A stretch of DNA of 64,000 nt from Loripinus fragilis. Lineage: Eukaryota; Mollusca; Bivalvia; Lucinida; Lucinidae. The translations under genes and the position numbers were made by a program. Below the pieces are notes generated by a model. That model was not told the origin of the DNA. It made no database searches and saw nothing but the letters and a program-made list of their open reading frames with translations. Shown here in pieces: positions 1 through 11,259 of this stretch (position 1 is the stretch's first letter; every line of letters begins with the position of its first letter). Where the stretch lies: contig OZ026514.1 in assembly GCA_964019695.1 (NCBI GenBank), positions 99,378,845 through 99,442,844 of the forward strand, written 5' to 3'.

Positions 1-17
1 GTTTCATCTCCCAACAG
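1..17 (+). CDS. PUS10: PUS10 exon (3' end only)
   Basis: The first 17 bases read VSSPN plus two bases of a codon and are followed at once by GTAATT, a good 5' splice site. The AG left over joins the first base of the next exon (2015) to give Arg. Phase and position fit, but 17 bases are too few for certainty. Confidence 0.6.
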
Positions 18-3000
18 GTAATTTAAAGGCTTTAATGAATTTTAACAATAGTTTTGTTTTGATTTGTTTGTTTACTTTTCTTTGTTTGAATAAACAAAAC
101 GTAAAGAAAAGTATTTTATGATTAAATTTTACATTCCATATTGAGGGAATTTGCATATATTTCAAAATTCAAAATACTACATTAAAATAATTTAATAACA
201 GTTGTGAGAAAGTCTTTAGGTTGAGCATGCCTTCAACTAGAAAATGTTCATTTATAGTTGCAAATATAACAAAACAGTTATTGACTTCGATTTCGGTAGA
301 CATGAGGCTTTATCTACTTTTATAAGTGACACCTCGGTGAATATCTCTTTTTCCGGTAGATATATCCTCATTGAAGTCAATAATTGTATAATATTAGCCT
401 GAGCATTGGTGCAGTTTGATCAGCCCCATAGTTATTAGCTGACAAGACAGTAGATACGTCCTAGGTTTAGATTTTCAAGATTTTAGCATGTCTCTGAAGC
501 TCAGCAGGCTGCTTTGAATCTTATGACTGCATGCTTAGCTACAGAGACCAGATAGAATGCATACATGGTTTTGAAATACAAATATTCACATGACATTGTT
601 CATATAGAGTAAAAATGTTGGAGAATATTTTCCCCAAAATACATTTGAATATGACCAGGATAAACCACAATCATGGATTATAGATGATTGTGTTCTCCTA
701 GAGGAAGAGTATTTAGTTCTGTTTACTTCTATGCATTGCACTTAGAGCAAAAATAAAAGTATGCAGAGCAATTTGGCTCCAAGGTTATAAAACTTTTTTA
801 ATGCTCGACTCAACTGAGCACGAAATTTCAACTGCTCATAAAAACTTAAATACCGACAAATGAAGAAGTTTCTTGCTTTAAGTCTCTCAGATGTTGTATT
901 TACTATTTATCATGCTAATAAATGCTAAAATGCCAACAATTGTTGGCATTTTAACATTTATGAGCAGGATAAATTTGTGCTTGGCTGAGTTGAGTATGGA
1001 AAAGGTTTTATTACCTCAGGGCCAGCTCTCTCTCCTAGAAAGGATACATAGTAAAACACCAGAAAGTACAACACCAGAATATTGGGACACTTCTTTAATC
1101 AAACTCTACTAAATCATCAAAGTTCATTCTTGAGTCAGAGTAAATTTGCTTTACATTGGGTCAAAACATGACCAGTATTATGTACTGTGATATTGTCGGT
1201 ACTTTAAAGAGCTGTCTCAGCCAAATGTTTTTTCAACTCCAAATTGTCTTTGATAGGAAAAAGAGATGTGCCAGTAGTAGAGATCTTTGTACTATCATAT
1301 TTGTACTAAAAAAGCCTATAATAAACACCCATGCTGTTGTATCCACGAAAGCTTTCTTTCTTTTTCTTTATACTGCCTGACCCTTGCTTGCGAGTATTAT
1401 TGGCAGGTGTACTTTGTACACTCTGGGTTGCAGGATGAAAGCCTACAAGTAACCATATCTAAATTGCTGTAGGGTTCTTTAACCTGCCCAAAACTGTGAC
1501 TTTCCCTGCACATGGGACATCCAGTAAAGGCCCAAATCTGAAGGATGATACACTTATCTAGTGTCATCCCTGCAAATGACACTAGAGAAAGCGCGTTTGG
1601 ACACCGAAATTTTCCTTGCCGCGAGCGGGGATCGAACCTGGGACCTCAAGCACCAGAGGCAAGTGAGCTTACCTCTGAGCTACCACCAGCTAGAGGTCAA
1701 AATGTTGGTCTGGGCTTTCATCTAAGTGATTGTGAGCAGAAAAGGCCCTTGTGAGTCTGCGCATATGCGCAGATTCACCTTAGCCTTTGTTATTTGACTT
1801 TGCAACAAATACAAAAATCTTGTTTGCCGACCCTGATATTGTTTAAAGACATGTTTTGGAATTATGATCAACACTTTAACTGTTAAGTGATAACAGCTCA
1901 TCTGGAGTGGTGAAACTGTCCTGAATTGTTGATTTGGTGATTGTTGTTTGTTTTTTGTATATTTCTTTTTGGACTTCATTAATATGTCTAATGTAGGTTT
2001 TTTCATTGTTGCAGAGATTACACAGATAAATTGAAGGAAGGAGAAATAGATAAAATAAAAAATTACTTAGCTACGTGTTGGTCCAAGACACCAGTGTCGG
2101 CTGAGGAACTCAATAAATTAACAGAAATGAAGGTAAATGACACTCATTGCTTAACTCTTTGCCTAATGGGTAACATAGGTTTAGATAAACAAAAAACATC
2201 AGCGTAAAATTTGTAAATTTTTTCTTACCCATAAGTTTTAGCATATTTTTTGGGTGCTCAAAAGAACCGTCTCATTGAGACGGTTCTTTTGAGTACCCAC
2301 AACATATGTTTTGGTTCAAAAATAAGAAATTATTTTTCCGTTACATGCCCTTAGCTAGAGGTTTAGGGTAATTTTCCATGCTTTTTTGTCATCAACAGAT
2401 TTTTTTTCAAAATCGACATTTTCCAAAAATTCTTTCAGGAGTGTCAAACAGTTTGGATCCAGATCAGGCATGATGTTTTGTTGAAAATGCATGTTTATTA
2501 CATCTACTGTATACAGTAAAACCAGTGTAAAACGGTAAAAAAAGAGAAAACAAAGATCTTAATGACAAATGTAGCTTAATGAAGGTTTTAAAGAAATGCA
2601 GAATGCTCCCCTTGGAGCATTCTAATTGGTCTTGAAAAACATTTTGTGGTCTTTTTGAGAGTGACCGTTTTACACAGGGTTTACTGTATATTCAAATGCA
2701 CTCTAGAAAACTTTTGTCATGGAAGCAAACATTATGAACCCTGGATAGATCTGGGTTCAAAATGTTTGCAATATAGTCTATCAAAGTACACAAGCATGGG
2801 TGAAAGTGATTATTCCTGAATTCAGGATTTTGAGGCTGACTTTCCATAGATATTCAGCCCCAGAATCCTGAATTAGGCAGATTCTAATGGCTTCTTTTAT
2901 TTGATTTCAGTTTATCCAAAGACAATTGACCATTTAAACTTGAAATTGGTGATATTTGTAGGCATACTGCAAGTTTTAAGATTTGATTTTAAAAAGTTCA

Positions 3001-6000
3001 GGATTTTGGAAATTTTGAACTTTTTTGGCATGGAGGTTTTTGCGCATATGCGATAAGTACCAAAATCTCATTTACTGGCCCATATGTTGAATGAGAATTT
3101 GCCTTTCTGCTCTAAGCCATTCCTATGTTGGGGTCACTGTGTCATGTGTGGATCCATAAGGGGGGAGGGCAGGGGGTTTGGACCCCCCCCCTGAAAAATC
3201 ACAAAAATATAGGGTTTCTTTGCAATACTGGTCCGGATCCCCTGAAAAATTACAAAGCTACCAAACCAGCATTCAATGTTGGGCCGTCATCGGCCCCCCA
3301 GCGCAACGCCTGCTTTTAGTAGTGCTATTTGGCATTGGTGAGCACTATTTTTAGTGCTATATTAAAAAAAAATGTTATCAGAATTGGATGCCCTCTGGCA
3401 AAACTTTCTGGATCCATGCAAGCTGTGTTTTACCTTGCCATTTATTTCAGGACTTGAAAATTCTTCAGAAAACACCCATTAGAGTATTACATAGGTATGT
3501 ACAGTTTTTGTTGCACTAGCTTGACTCTTTGCCTACTAGAAAATTATGTCTCCCCCATAGGCCTAGTCAAGCAAAAATTTTCAGGGTTATGGAATGCAGA
3601 ACTACGAGTTTGGGATGCAAAGAATTTTGGCCCAGTGAGTCCCGGGACTCATAGAAACAAATTTGTAAAAAATCACTGCTGAAAGATTGTTGATGGGACG
3701 TAAAGAGTCAAATCAAACAAACAAAAACATGCAATGACCACTATATTACCGCGAAGGTTCTGGTCCATAGCATATCTAGGTCACACAGGCTAAAAATAGA
3801 TTTTCAAGATGAAAACTTTAAAAATCTTCTCTGAATACACAAGGCCTAGAGCTTTGATATTTGGTATATAGCATCACCTAGTGGACCTCTACCAAGTTTG
3901 TTCACATTAGATATTTGGTATGTAGCATCACCTAGTGGACCTCTACCAAGTTTGTTCAAATTATCCCCCTGGGGCCAAAAATGGCCACGCCACAGGGGTC
4001 ACATGTTTAACACAGGCTTATATAGGGAAAACATGAAAAATCTTCTTCTCTGAAACCACAAGGCCTAGAGCTTTGATATTTGGTATGAAGCATCACCTAG
4101 TGGACCTCTACCAAGTTTGTTCAAATTATGCCCCTTGGGCCAATAATGGCCCGGCCCCAGGGGTCACATGTTTTACATAGGCTTGTATAGGGAAAAACTT
4201 GAAATAATCTTCTTGTCTGAAACCAGAAGGCCTAGAGTTTTGATATTTGGTATGTAGCATGACCTAGAAGACTCTACTAAGTTTGTTCAAATTATGCCCC
4301 TGGGGCCAAAAATGGTCCCGCCCTGGGTGTCACATGTTTTACATAGGCTTATACAGTGAAAAGCATGGAACAATCTTCTTGTCTGAAACCATAAGGCATT
4401 GAATAGAGCCTTGATATTTGGTATTTAGCATGACCTAGTAGACCTCTACCAAGTTTGTTCAAATTATGCCCTAGCTAGGGCCAAAATTGACCCCACCCCA
4501 GGTGTCACCAGGGATATGGCCAGCTTTCAACAGATACCTATATGAAAGCTTTAAACAAAACTCAGGTGAGTGATTTAGTGCCACTTGGCCCTCTTGTTTT
4601 ATTTTATCCGCCGACTCTAAAGATTATTTGTTTCGTTGAAAAAATTATATATGTTTGAGGTTCTGTCTGCGTATTTTGAGAGTGACACTGTTAAAAGTGA
4701 TTTTTCTATCCAGACTTTTAGGAAAATTATGAAATATTTAAAGATTTAATAGAGACTGTTGGTTTACTTTACTAGTTTTACTGTTTGTTCTGGAGATATT
4801 AAAAAAAAAAAAAAAAGCTCTGAAAATGACCAGTTAATTTTCTGAGCTTTTTTTTCGTCCCCCGACCCTAAATCTTAACAAAATTTCCCTTAAATCAACT
4901 ATTAAAAAACATTCTGGCCTTAATAATCGGAATCTGTTTTACTTTACAGGCGTCCTTTATCCACAAGAGAGAAATGCATTCACAATATGACAGTGGAAAA
5001 GATAGATGAATACCATTTTAGAGTAGGCTTGAAAACACAGGCGGGAACGTATCCTTTAACCAAACTGACCTCGGGAGAATTGGAGGATATTCCACTCTTC
5101 TACTAATATTCATAACAACTTGTTTATTTTTTATATTACAAGTCAGGTAATCAGGGGATAACTGTATTCAAAATTTTCATTTGGGGAGGTATATCGTCGG
5201 ATATATGGTCGGAAATTTAGTTTTACGGCAACGCGTAAGCGGAGCCGTAAAACGTGATTTCGGAACGTATATCCGACGATATACCTCCCCAAATGAAAAT
5301 TTTGAATATGGTTATCCCCATTCTAATGCACTATTTACATTGTCCTTTAAAAAAGACAGTGAAAATGTACTTTGTTGCGCCTAACGTCCAGCGGCTGTCA
5401 GCTGCATAAAACCATTTGCCAGCTGCATATATTCACTTGTCAACCAATGAAAAGCGACGTAACATAATGATGTCGAGTTTCCGACAGTATATCACAGGAT
5501 ATACTGTCGCAAATTTATGATGTTATCCAATCAGACGCCGTGTTGCATTTGCAAGTGCATTAGAATGCAAATTTTCTGTTCTTGCTCTATGTAAACCTTT
5601 CAAAAATTCAACATCAATATTATTAATGCAAGGGTTAGTGTATTTATCCTATTAAATATTAAAGTCATATCCTTTATCATTTGGTTCTACTTTATGGACC
5701 AGGATATGACAAAAGGTGGCTTATGGTTGTGATAATTATACTCTATTTAATATTACCTCTGCTAAGTTCTACCTGTTAAGAGCATTTCCTGAAAATTTGA
5801 AGCAATTATCTTCAATATTGACAAATATATGGAGGTTAGAAGCGTCATATGCAATCCGGTTTGGAACGTTACATCATGAAGGGCTATCTGATTGGCCGAA
5901 ACGCATTGCGTCATTTTACCGCTTTCACAAATTGCTACTAAATTGAACCGTGAAAATGATGCAATGTGATCTGGGCCAATCAGATAACCCATAAGAAAAC

Positions 6001-9000
6001 ATGAAACAAAAGTAACTGAAAGCGGAAGTAGTAAGCTTGTCGAATGATGCCTGTTTGCAAGAAAAGTGAAAAGTATCTACTTTTTTCCTGCAAACTTGAG
6101 TTTTTCAAACTTGCGCAATATATCCCTAGATAGAGTAATCACTGTACTATCGAACGACGGTGGGATTGAAGAAAAAGGAATACTTTTGAGGGGGAGGAGA
6201 TCGGTCCCAACGAGTTGACCCAGTTTCCACTTCAAGACCATGTCTCTATTTATATTTAAAGAAACTAACACTATCTTTGTAAAATTGATTTTTTTGATGT
6301 TTTCATGCATTTTGAGCTTTGTTGATATGCCAATGGTGCTTTCAACTCATTATACCCCCCGCAAACTTTGTGGTAGGTATACTGTTTTCACGTTGTCCGT
6401 TCGTGCGTGCGTCCCTCCGTGTGTCTGTCCGTAACGTTTTGATTCCTTAATATCTTGAAGGGTCATTGGTGGATTTTCATCAAACCTTGCAAACATGTTC
6501 ATATATGCAAGACAAATACTTTGAACAAAAAGGTAAGGGCTAGGGGCAAATTCTATTAGAGTTATTTCCCTTTGTAGTTCGAAATGCCTTTTTATATAGG
6601 GTTTTATGCTTATGCTATTATAGTCCATACTCAGGCCGATCAAATCCTACCACAGCTTTTGATGGAACAATTTGATACTTTTCCTATGCAATGTAAGCAC
6701 ATTAAACATATGCATGAAGGAGTTTGGTTCAGAAAAAATAATTTTTGACAAAATGACAGCTGTTAGAACTTAGACAATTTTTCCCTAATAGGGCTTTTGT
6801 ATATGCATTGATGGTGCCTTCATGGGCCAATCAACTTCTACTACAGATTTTGATAGAACAACTTGATACTTTGCCTATACAATGTAGACACATTGATCAT
6901 ATGCATGAAGGAGTTTGATTCAGAAAAAGTAATTTTTGACAAAATGAAAGCTGTGAAAACTTAGAGAATTTTCCCTAATGAGGCATTTGTATATTCATAG
7001 ATGGTGCTTTCATGGGCCAATCAACTCTTACCACAGCTTTTGATGGAGCAATTTGATACTTAGCCTATACAGTATAGACACATTGAACATATGCATGAAG
7101 GAGTCTGGTTGAAAATTTTTTTTTGACAAAATGACTGCTATGAGAACTTAGGACAATTTTTCACTTATATGGCCTTTGTATATGCATGGATAGTGCCTTT
7201 ATGGGCCGATCAACTCCTACCACAGCTATTGATGGAGCAATTTGATACTTTGGCACTACAATGTAGACATATTGAACATATGCATGAAGGAGTTTGGTTC
7301 ATATAAAATAATGTTTGACAAAATGACAGCTGTTAGAACTTAGACAATTTTCCCCTAACAAGGCTTTTGTATATGCATAGATGGTGTCTTCATGGGCGGA
7401 TCAACTACTAACACAGCTTTTGATGGAGCAATTTGATATGTTGCCTATACAATATAGACACACTGAACATATGCATGAAGGAGTTTGGTTTTGACAATTG
7501 TTTTATAAAATGACATCTATGAGAACTTAGACTATTTTTCTGATGTAAGCTTTGATATATAGAGCTTTCAGGTGTGAATAAGTATGTGTATTGGATCCTA
7601 ACAAATGTTCCAGATTGCAAGCTTTAAGATCATTTGCACAGATTGTACTGAAATCTTGATTTCACAGATTCTACTGAAATCTTTTTTCAGTTTCCATTAT
7701 TTTCTTAACTGTCTCAGTTATATCAAGGAGTTTGTCCATGGCGACTTTGGAAGAACAAAACCCAATCTCACCTCTCTGTTAGGAGCTGACTGTGATATTT
7801 TAGAACTGGATGTACAGGTTTGTATTACTAGGTATCAACTAGTACTAGAAAGATATAGATTTGTGTTACTAGCTCTAATAGATTTGTGTTACTAGCTCTA
7901 GTTAGTTATAGGTTTATGCTGTCACATGTAGTTATCATAATAGTTATCATAATAGTGAGTAAGTTATAGATTTCTGTTGCTAGTTATCAAAATAGAGAGT
8001 AATATATTTGTTTTACTAGGTATCGCAATAGAAAGATGTAGATTTGTGTTACTAGTAAGTTATTGATTATGTTACTAGGCATAATAGCAAAGTAATGAGA
8101 TTCATATTTGTCTAAATTAGGTATGATAGTGAGTTATATATTTGTGTTAATAGCTATCATTAAAGCGAGTTGTATATTTTAGTTAATAGCTATCATTAGC
8201 TTTGAATTGTATTTGAACTGTTTCATGTTATGGGCAGGAGGCCTTTACTTCAGAATAAAATTATTGACTGATTGATTAAAGAGATAAAGAGAGTGAGGTA
8301 TATATTTGTGTTAATAGCTATTAGGGCTGCTGCGAGTATCCGCGTACTCGGATATTCACAATTTGTTAAAATACACTTAACAAAATTTCTAATTGGTCAC
8401 TTTTCAAACTCATTTTTCAGAACAAGCACTGATAACATTGAAATGAATTTTTGCCTAAATATGTGCACTTTAATTGGCAAATATTTGGCGTTTTTTTCTC
8501 TCGGAAAAGTAATCTTTCAATCCACAGTTTTTTGGGATAAAAATGCAAAAATCTGCTTTTTGAAAATAACTGGCTTTGAATGAAGTTCTTATCAAATTAA
8601 GTTCAGATGGTAATAAACTTGTGTAGCCGACTTCAAAAAACTACAAGCACTTGAAATTTTGATTAAGGTAGATCTTTTACGCATTTTTTAAAATATCACA
8701 TATTTCGAGATTTTTGAACTTTATCAGTAGCAAGTGCTAAAATTGTTGAATGCATTTTATTTTATCTGAACATGATAGGCTTAACTCAATAGAACTTGAT
8801 TCGTTCATTTTGTGAGGACAAACATTTCACTGCTGCACTTCGGGTTTGAATGTGAAACTTAAAAAATCAATTTGACGGCATTACATTGTGTTTTTTTTTC
8901 AATTTCCAAAACAGAACTGTGACGTCTAGCAGTAATGAATAATTTCTGAAAATTTCAATGCCGTGTCACAGCTAATAAGGCATACAGAACAGTGCGAATT

Positions 9001-10217
9001 TCGTATGTAAAATGCATGCTTAAAGCCTAATTTCAATTATTAAGCTGCTGGTAGTGTTTGTCTTCATGTTATTAGGCCAAAAAAAAAAATAGGTGTGGTT
9101 CAGGTTACCCGACCGTCCCTAACTTTTTACCCCCCTACCCTAAACTTTTTTCTCCAAATTTTGAAGTTTTGAAGTTGAAAAAAATATCAGAAAAAGATGT
9201 ATGAAAATGCTCATCTGAATGGAAAACTAAATTTCTATGCATTCATTTTTTAGTATTGGAAATAGAGGGACTCTTTTATAGCAGCTTTGACCTATTAAAT
9301 ACATTTTAAAACAGATCTATACACTCCAAGGAAAAAAAAGTTCTCTGAAAAAAAAAAGTTGCCTACCTACCTACCCTTATTTTTTTTCAAGCTGTAACCT
9401 GAACCACACATACTTTTTTATTTGGCCTTACGTAAAAAAAACCCGAAGAGTCTGAGTGAAGCAAAAACTTTTGAAGCTTGTTTGTCTTAAATCACGGCAG
9501 TCAGTAACATCTATAAAGAAGCAAAAATATAAAAGGTGACTTTGAAATGAGGGTACCTTTACTCTTGCATCGTCTGTGCAAGAAGTATCAGTTATTTTGA
9601 AATGAAATGATATGCAGTCTTGGCAGTCCCTAGGTTTATTTATAGAAGCATGACTTTTGTATAATTGATATTTTTTTTCTAATCTAGCGTAAAAATATTA
9701 GGTGACCAATTAGAAATTTTGTTCAGTGTATAACGGTTTACCATCTGTTCAAACTTAATTTTCCCAGTTTGGCAGATTTACCTATTCATTTTCCCAAGAT
9801 CATCGGCCCCTGGCCCCAGGTTCAAACGCACAGGAAAATCCCTGATAGTAAATATTTGGTGTTGCCAGACATGTTTGCAATGTATATATAGGTACTGTGG
9901 TGCCAACCAAAAGTGACAGTGACGTAATATTTTGCTTACAATAGTTAAGTAAAACATTAACTTGTTCACTCCACTTGAGCTTACACGAATCGAGAGATCA
10001 CTCGTGTATTACTTCTATTAATACACAAGTGATCTATCGATTCTAAGTCCCTAATAACTTTGTAAATAAAACATGACTTCACTGTCACTTTTGGCTGGCA
10101 GGACAGTTTGTCAAAGTAATCAGTATGTGTAAGACGTAAAAAAATCATGCTTATGAAAATGTGTGTTTTTTTTTATTTCAGTCTGTGGAGTTAGACTGGC
10201 CAAAGAAATTGGAGTAG
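1..10217 (+). CDS. PUS10: PUS10, tRNA pseudouridine synthase 10 (3' part of gene, six exons)
   Basis: Pus10 makes pseudouridine at positions 54 and 55 of the tRNA T-arm in archaea and animals; in mammals it also has a role in microRNA processing. Six exons (1-17, 2015-2132, 3451-3494, 4950-5048, 7718-7817, 10182-10217) join in frame through GT-AG introns and give about 137 C-terminal residues. The exons read DYTDKLKEGEIDKIKNY, then DLKILQKTPIRVLHR, RPLSTREKCIHNM, KTQAGT joined across an intron to YIKEFVHGDFGRTKPNL, and a last exon SVELDWPKKLE. The RVLHRRPL block and the KTQAGTYIKEFVHGDFGRTKPN block are the family signature near the C-terminus. The catalytic aspartate and the N-terminal THUMP-like part lie upstream of the window. 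Introns are 44 to 2669 bp or less and full of repeats. The gene converges on Rel. Confidence 0.95.
782..1018. repeat. Foldback MITE, GGTTATAAAAC ends (copy 1)
   Basis: The element starts AAGGTTATAAAACTTTTTTA and ends with AAAAGGTTTTATTACC, so its ends are inverted. Inner arms around GAGCACGAAATTTC and a perfect central palindrome (GCCAACAATTGTTGGC near 932) complete the foldback. A second copy is at 15275-15502. Confidence 0.7.
1342..1693 (-). mobile_element. tRNA-derived SINE with GAAA tail (reverse copy)
   Basis: On the - strand this has a tRNA-like head: A box around TAGCTCAGAGG, and B box GGTTCGATCCCC near 1625-1640. It ends in a TTTC/GAAA simple tail near 1350-1365. It matches 62713-63060 along its whole length, which fixes the family and its length of about 345 bp. 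It lies in a PUS10 intron. Confidence 0.8.
2015..2132 (+). CDS. PUS10: PUS10 exon
   Basis: The acceptor is TTGTTGCAG and the donor GTAAATG. One base completes the previous codon, then 39 codons run DYTDKLKEGEIDKIKNY ... ELNKLTEMK. This matches the stretch of Pus10 just before the QKTPIRVLHRRP block. It ends in phase 0. Confidence 0.88.
2180..2375. repeat. GAGACGG palindromic MITE
   Basis: The centre is AGAACCGTCTC-ATT-GAGACGGTTCT, flanked by TGGGTGCTCAAA on one side and TGAGTACCCACAACATATG on the other, then AATAAGAAA. It belongs to the most numerous foldback family of the window; the best complete copy is 43230-43411. Confidence 0.75.
2514..2686. mobile_element. Mariner-like MITE, CAGTAAAACC ends (copy 1)
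   Basis: The ends are CAGTAAAACCAGTGTAAAAC and GTTTTACACAGGGTTTACTG, inverted and flanked by TA on both sides. The CAGT terminus with a TA duplication is typical of Tc1/mariner (pogo-type) elements. The two halves are nearly complementary around a GAATGCTCC centre. Eight copies are present in the window. Confidence 0.8.
2795..3033. mobile_element. CATGGGTGAAAG MITE, degraded right end
   Basis: It starts CATGGGTGAAAGTGATTATT, runs through CCTGAATTCAGGATTTTGAG and ends near TTGAACTTTTTTGGCATGG. It is homologous to the four better copies at 12803, 17631, 18958 and 33591. The right terminus has decayed, so no duplication can be read. Confidence 0.7.
3135..3320. repeat. GGATCC/G-run repeat (copy 1)
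   Basis: G- and C-rich runs (3160-3190) are followed by CTGAAAAATCACAAAAATAT and a segment containing TTGGGCCGTCATCGG. The same order is found on the other strand at 48850-49110, and in part at 51460-51560. Confidence 0.65.
3451..3494 (+). CDS. PUS10: PUS10 exon
   Basis: The acceptor is TTTATTTCAG and the donor GTATGT. The 44 bases encode DLKILQKTPIRVLH and two bases of Arg. The RVLHR-RPL junction with the next exon is a strongly conserved Pus10 block. Confidence 0.92.
3780..4600 (+). repeat. Tandem-repeat element, ~175-bp monomer
   Basis: About four monomers contain GCCTAGAGCTTTGATATTTG, CACCTAGTGGACCTCTACCA and GGGGTCACATGTTTTACATA. An internal 62-bp piece is duplicated at about 3850-3960. 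The right edge carries TGCCACTTGGCCCTCTTG, a short hairpin end. It lies within a PUS10 intron. Confidence 0.75.
4605..4850. repeat. Repeat holding the empty site of the 25148 element
   Basis: It begins TTATTTTATCCGCCGACTCT and ends after an A-run with TCTGAAAATGACCAG. The same sequence recurs at about 25125-26140, but there an element of 772 bp interrupts it after CTCTAA. Confidence 0.65.
4950..5048 (+). CDS. PUS10: PUS10 exon
   Basis: The acceptor is TTTACAG and the donor GTATCC. It encodes R (split) RPLSTREKCIHNMTVEKI ... HFRVGLKTQAG plus two bases of Thr. Read through the donor, the frame stays open for 19 more codons and stops at 5104-5106, so an unspliced transcript would end in TYPLTKLTSGELEDIPLFY instead of the conserved TYIKEFVHGDFG. 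Confidence 0.93.
5155..5320. repeat. Foldback element with GGTATATCGTCGGATATA arms (copy 1)
   Basis: A long inverted repeat has arms from GGGATAACTGTATTCAAAAT to TTGAATATGGTTATCCCC, around a centre near ACGGCAACGCGTAAGCGG. A diverged copy is at 50242-50408. Related sequence with CATTAGAATGCA continues to about 5580. Confidence 0.75.
5860..6010. repeat. Short inverted repeat, ATCTGATTGGCC arms
   Basis: GGCTATCTGATTGGCCGAAA near 5882 is inverted as CTGGGCCAATCAGATAACCC near 5970. It is probably a small MITE. Only one copy was recognised. Confidence 0.45.
6345..7560 (-). repeat. Tandem-repeat element, ~190-bp monomer, hairpin end
   Basis: The left edge (6350-6384) is a hairpin-like TATACCCCCCGCAAAC ... 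TGGTAGGTATAC. It is followed by GTCCGT/CTGTCCGT simple motifs (6395-6432) and then five monomers with ACAGCTTTTGATGGAGCAAT, CATATGCATGAAGGAGTTTG and GACAAAATGACAGCTGT. Read on the - strand this is monomers, then a GGACGGACAGAC motif, then a terminal hairpin. It fills the PUS10 intron. Confidence 0.75.
7718..7817 (+). CDS. PUS10: PUS10 exon
   Basis: The acceptor is CTGTCTCAG and the donor GTTTGT. It completes Thr and reads YIKEFVHGDFGRTKPN ... LTSLLGADCDILELDVQ. The EFVHGDFGRTKPN run is the best diagnostic of Pus10 in the window. Confidence 0.97.
7820..8285. repeat. Degenerate minisatellite and a LINE-like tail
   Basis: Irregular repeats of ATTTGTGTTACTAG and TATCATAATAGTGAG run from 7820 to about 8200. 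A GAATAAAATTATTGACTGATTGATT end (8255-8280) resembles the 3' tail of CR1/L2-type retrotransposons. Confidence 0.5.
8325..9070. other. Unassigned intronic sequence
   Basis: It opens with TAGGGCTGCTGCGAGTATCC, which resembles hAT-type ends. A GTTAACAAAATTTCTAATTGGTCAC-like segment near 8380 is inverted near 9700. An open frame at 8272-8583 shows no recognisable protein. Confidence 0.35.
9072..9430. mobile_element. Foldback MITE with AGGCC ends (copy 1)
   Basis: The ends are ATTAGGCCAAAA ... GTGTGGTTCAGGTTAC and GTAACCTGAACCACAC ... TTTGGCCTTA. Inside are ACCTACCTACC and its complement-like CCTACCCTAAAC. Relatives with the same GGCC ends are at 30062-30310 and 49344-49604. Confidence 0.75.
9892..10113. 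mobile_element. Foldback MITE, AAAAGTGACAGTGA arms
   Basis: GCCAACCAAAAGTGACAGTG at the left is inverted as CACTGTCACTTTTGGCTGGC at the right. The centre is a second palindrome, GATCACTCGTGTATTA-CTTCTAT-TAATACACAAGTGATC. It ends about 70 bp before the last PUS10 exon. Confidence 0.75.
10182..10217 (+). CDS. PUS10: PUS10 last exon
   Basis: The acceptor is TTTTATTTCAG. The exon encodes SVELDWPKKLE and stops at TAG 10215-10217. Animal Pus10 proteins end with a comparable acidic, D-W-P containing tail. Confidence 0.92.
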   Translation, partial: SVELDWPKKLE

Positions 10218-10243
10218 TTTGCAGTATGGACAAGAATAGTCAT

Positions 10244-10249
10244 AATAAA
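10244..10249 (+). terminator. Candidate PUS10 polyadenylation signal
   Basis: AATAAA lies 27 bases after the stop codon, followed by A-rich sequence. Other AATAAA motifs lie downstream, so the true 3' end may be later. Confidence 0.4.
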
Positions 10250-10329
10250 GAAAAAAATAGAAAAGCAGTTGTACTATTTTTAATTTAGCTCACGCAATCA
10301 CTTTGTACTCCAATTGAGCTTCATTTAAC

Positions 10330-10660
10330 ATGACTACCAAATGATCTAATGCTCAACATCTGGCTAAATATGAAAAACAACTGCTCTATGAAGAAAATAA
10401 AAACATCTGGGAATGCCATGCAATAGCCTATGAATTCCTAAGTTTGTGGTATAAATACGAGCTCAGAAAGTATTCTCATTAGGTCATATTTACTTTTTGT
10501 GCAACAAACACGTTCCTGTCGTTTTCTGGTACATCTATTTTACGTGAAAAGTAAATCGGACAAAAGGAGAGAACTTTCTGACCTCAAAGTTATACCACAA
10601 ACGTAGGATTGCATAGGCTATTGCATGACATTTCCCGATTTTGATTCGTTTGGTAGGCGT
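10330..10660. repeat. Foldback element, GCAATAGCCTATG arms (copy 1)
   Basis: CATGCAATAGCCTATGAATT and GTGGTATAAATACGAGCTCA at the left are inverted at the right as TTATACCACAAACGTAGGAT and CATAGGCTATTGCATGACAT. A second copy is at 16430-16870. Confidence 0.7.
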
Positions 10661-10974
10661 GTTTAATGTGTCAAAATGGCTTCTAACAACAAATTCCTCC
10701 TAAACCACTATCAGAGTGGACATTCACCAAACTTGACAGAAATGATCCTTTGCTGGTCTTCCTTCAACATTTCTCAAGAATTTCAATTCCATGTTGACTA
10801 ATGGCTTTCATGTCAACAGACTGAACCCTTTCCTTCATAAATATTCATGCTAAGCTCCGCCCACATGAATAATGAGGTAAATTAACTTTCACATTTGTGC
10901 ATAGAACAAATAAATTACTTGTCAGGACCACTAGTGTAGAATAGCTAATCAAATTTCCATTAGCAAACAGAGTA

Positions 10975-11035
10975 GACCCTGATCAGGCAGCTCTTACAAG
11001 AGCTGCCTGATCTTGGTCTGTTCTGTTTGCGAAAG
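10975..11035. repeat. Short palindrome, AGGCAGCTCTT arms
   Basis: CTGATCAGGCAGCTCTTACA is followed at once by AGAGCTGCCTGATCTTGGTC. Related CTGATCAGACTGCTCC palindromes recur at 30040-30350, 30800-30850 and 45440-45480. Confidence 0.6.
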
Positions 11036-11259
11036 TGTTAAAAGGCGATTGAATGAGGTAAAGGGTTAACTGGTTGGATTTTCAAATGTCAAACCACTGT
11101 TTGAAAGATGCCATTAGGTTTTGGAAAGTCTTGAAATTTAAGCAGAAACTGTAAGCATCTACAATTTAGAGTCGCGCCAAGCAAAGACTTATGCAGGCTT
11201 CAAATGTATGTCTAAATTATTTTACAACTACATGTACTTATAAAAACTCAGATAAAACC

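Noticed and set aside
3780..4600. A centromeric satellite
   Set aside because: There are only about four monomers, they lie inside a PUS10 intron, and they end in an element-like hairpin. They fit a mobile repeat carrying a short array.
8272..8583. A 103-residue open frame in the last part of PUS10
   Set aside because: It lies in intronic repeat-like sequence and starts inside a LINE-like tail. No homology is apparent.
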